DNA of 14,004 bases. It comes from an uncultured Oscillochloris sp. GTDB lineage: Bacteria > Chloroflexota > Chloroflexia > Chloroflexales > Chloroflexaceae. The position numbers and the translations under genes were made by a program. Location of the stretch: assembly GCA_903877945.1 (NCBI GenBank), contig CAIRFY010000055.1, forward strand, positions 1-14,004, read 5' to 3'. Under the pieces are notes generated by a model, which worked only from the letters and a program-made list of their open reading frames with translations, ran no database searches and was not told the origin of the DNA. The number at the start of each line of letters is the position of its first letter. Positions within the stretch are counted from its first letter, which is position 1. Shown one piece after another: positions 13,900-14,004 of this stretch.

Positions 13900-14004
13900 T
13901 TTTGGATTTTGGATTTTGGATTTTGGATTTTGGATTGCCTGCGGTGATCTGCAATCTGCAATCTGCAATCTGCAATCTGCAATCTGCAATCTGCAATCTG
14001 CAAT
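13899..14004. repeat. Bipartite heptamer array after rlmI, running off the window
   Basis: Five perfect ATTTTGG units (13899-13933) begin on the last base of the rlmI TAA stop. They are followed by a degenerate ATTGCCT, the spacer GCGGTG, then eight perfect ATCTGCA units (13947-14002) and two more bases at the window edge. The second block reads in the opposite sense to the first. TTTTGGATT can pair with AATCTGCAA at 8 of 9 positions if G-U is allowed, so transcripts could fold into a long imperfect stem. Confidence 0.88.

Overview
The window looks like a chromosomal segment from a GC-rich, probably chloroflexian (Chloroflexia: Chloroflexus/Roseiflexus/Oscillochloris-like) bacterium. This rests on the overall style of the genes and on intergenic DNA full of heptanucleotide arrays and G/C-rich palindromes that I associate, from memory, with that group and with cyanobacteria. 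No alignment was possible, so the taxonomic call is only moderately secure. There is no rRNA, tRNA, CRISPR array or transposase gene.

Layout. 1-81 (-): the first 27 codons of an RRM-type RNA-binding protein, with a candidate promoter about 240 bases upstream and hence a long leader. 549-2255 (+): an EamA/DMT-family membrane transporter, then larB (nickel-pincer cofactor synthesis), separated by a 29-base palindrome. 2398-4488 (+): glgX, a glycogen debranching enzyme. 4489-4650: a bipartite heptamer array between convergent genes. 4648-8628 (-): two tandem paralogues of about 640 residues, each with an N-terminal region resembling a catalytically dead Amidase_2/PGRP fold, three copies of an 80-90 residue module, a proline-rich linker and an intact M15 metallopeptidase domain. 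Neither has a signal peptide. The upstream paralogue (6709-8628) has its own intrinsic terminator and a promoter containing a perfect 10-10-10 dyad. 8629-9082: a regulatory intergenic region with divergent promoters, a compound palindromic element and a relA leader with a terminator-like hairpin. 9083-12462 (+): rel (bifunctional (p)ppGpp synthetase/hydrolase) overlapping mutY (adenine DNA glycosylase without a NUDIX domain). 12463-12693: a second copy of the palindrome core and a sigma-70-type promoter. 12694-13899 (+): an RlmI-like 23S rRNA m5C methyltransferase, followed by another heptamer array that runs off the window.

How the parts relate. Most genes are housekeeping functions (stringent response, DNA repair, rRNA modification, glycogen mobilisation, cofactor synthesis) with no single shared pathway. 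The least ordinary part is the M15 pair with its operator-like promoter. It could be a cell-wall-directed lysin or peptidase system, either released by lysis or exported by a dedicated machine, but nothing in the window proves that. The second notable theme is intergenic repeats: three heptamer arrays that begin at or within a few bases of stop codons, and two identical 56-base palindromes nested inside unrelated inverted arms.
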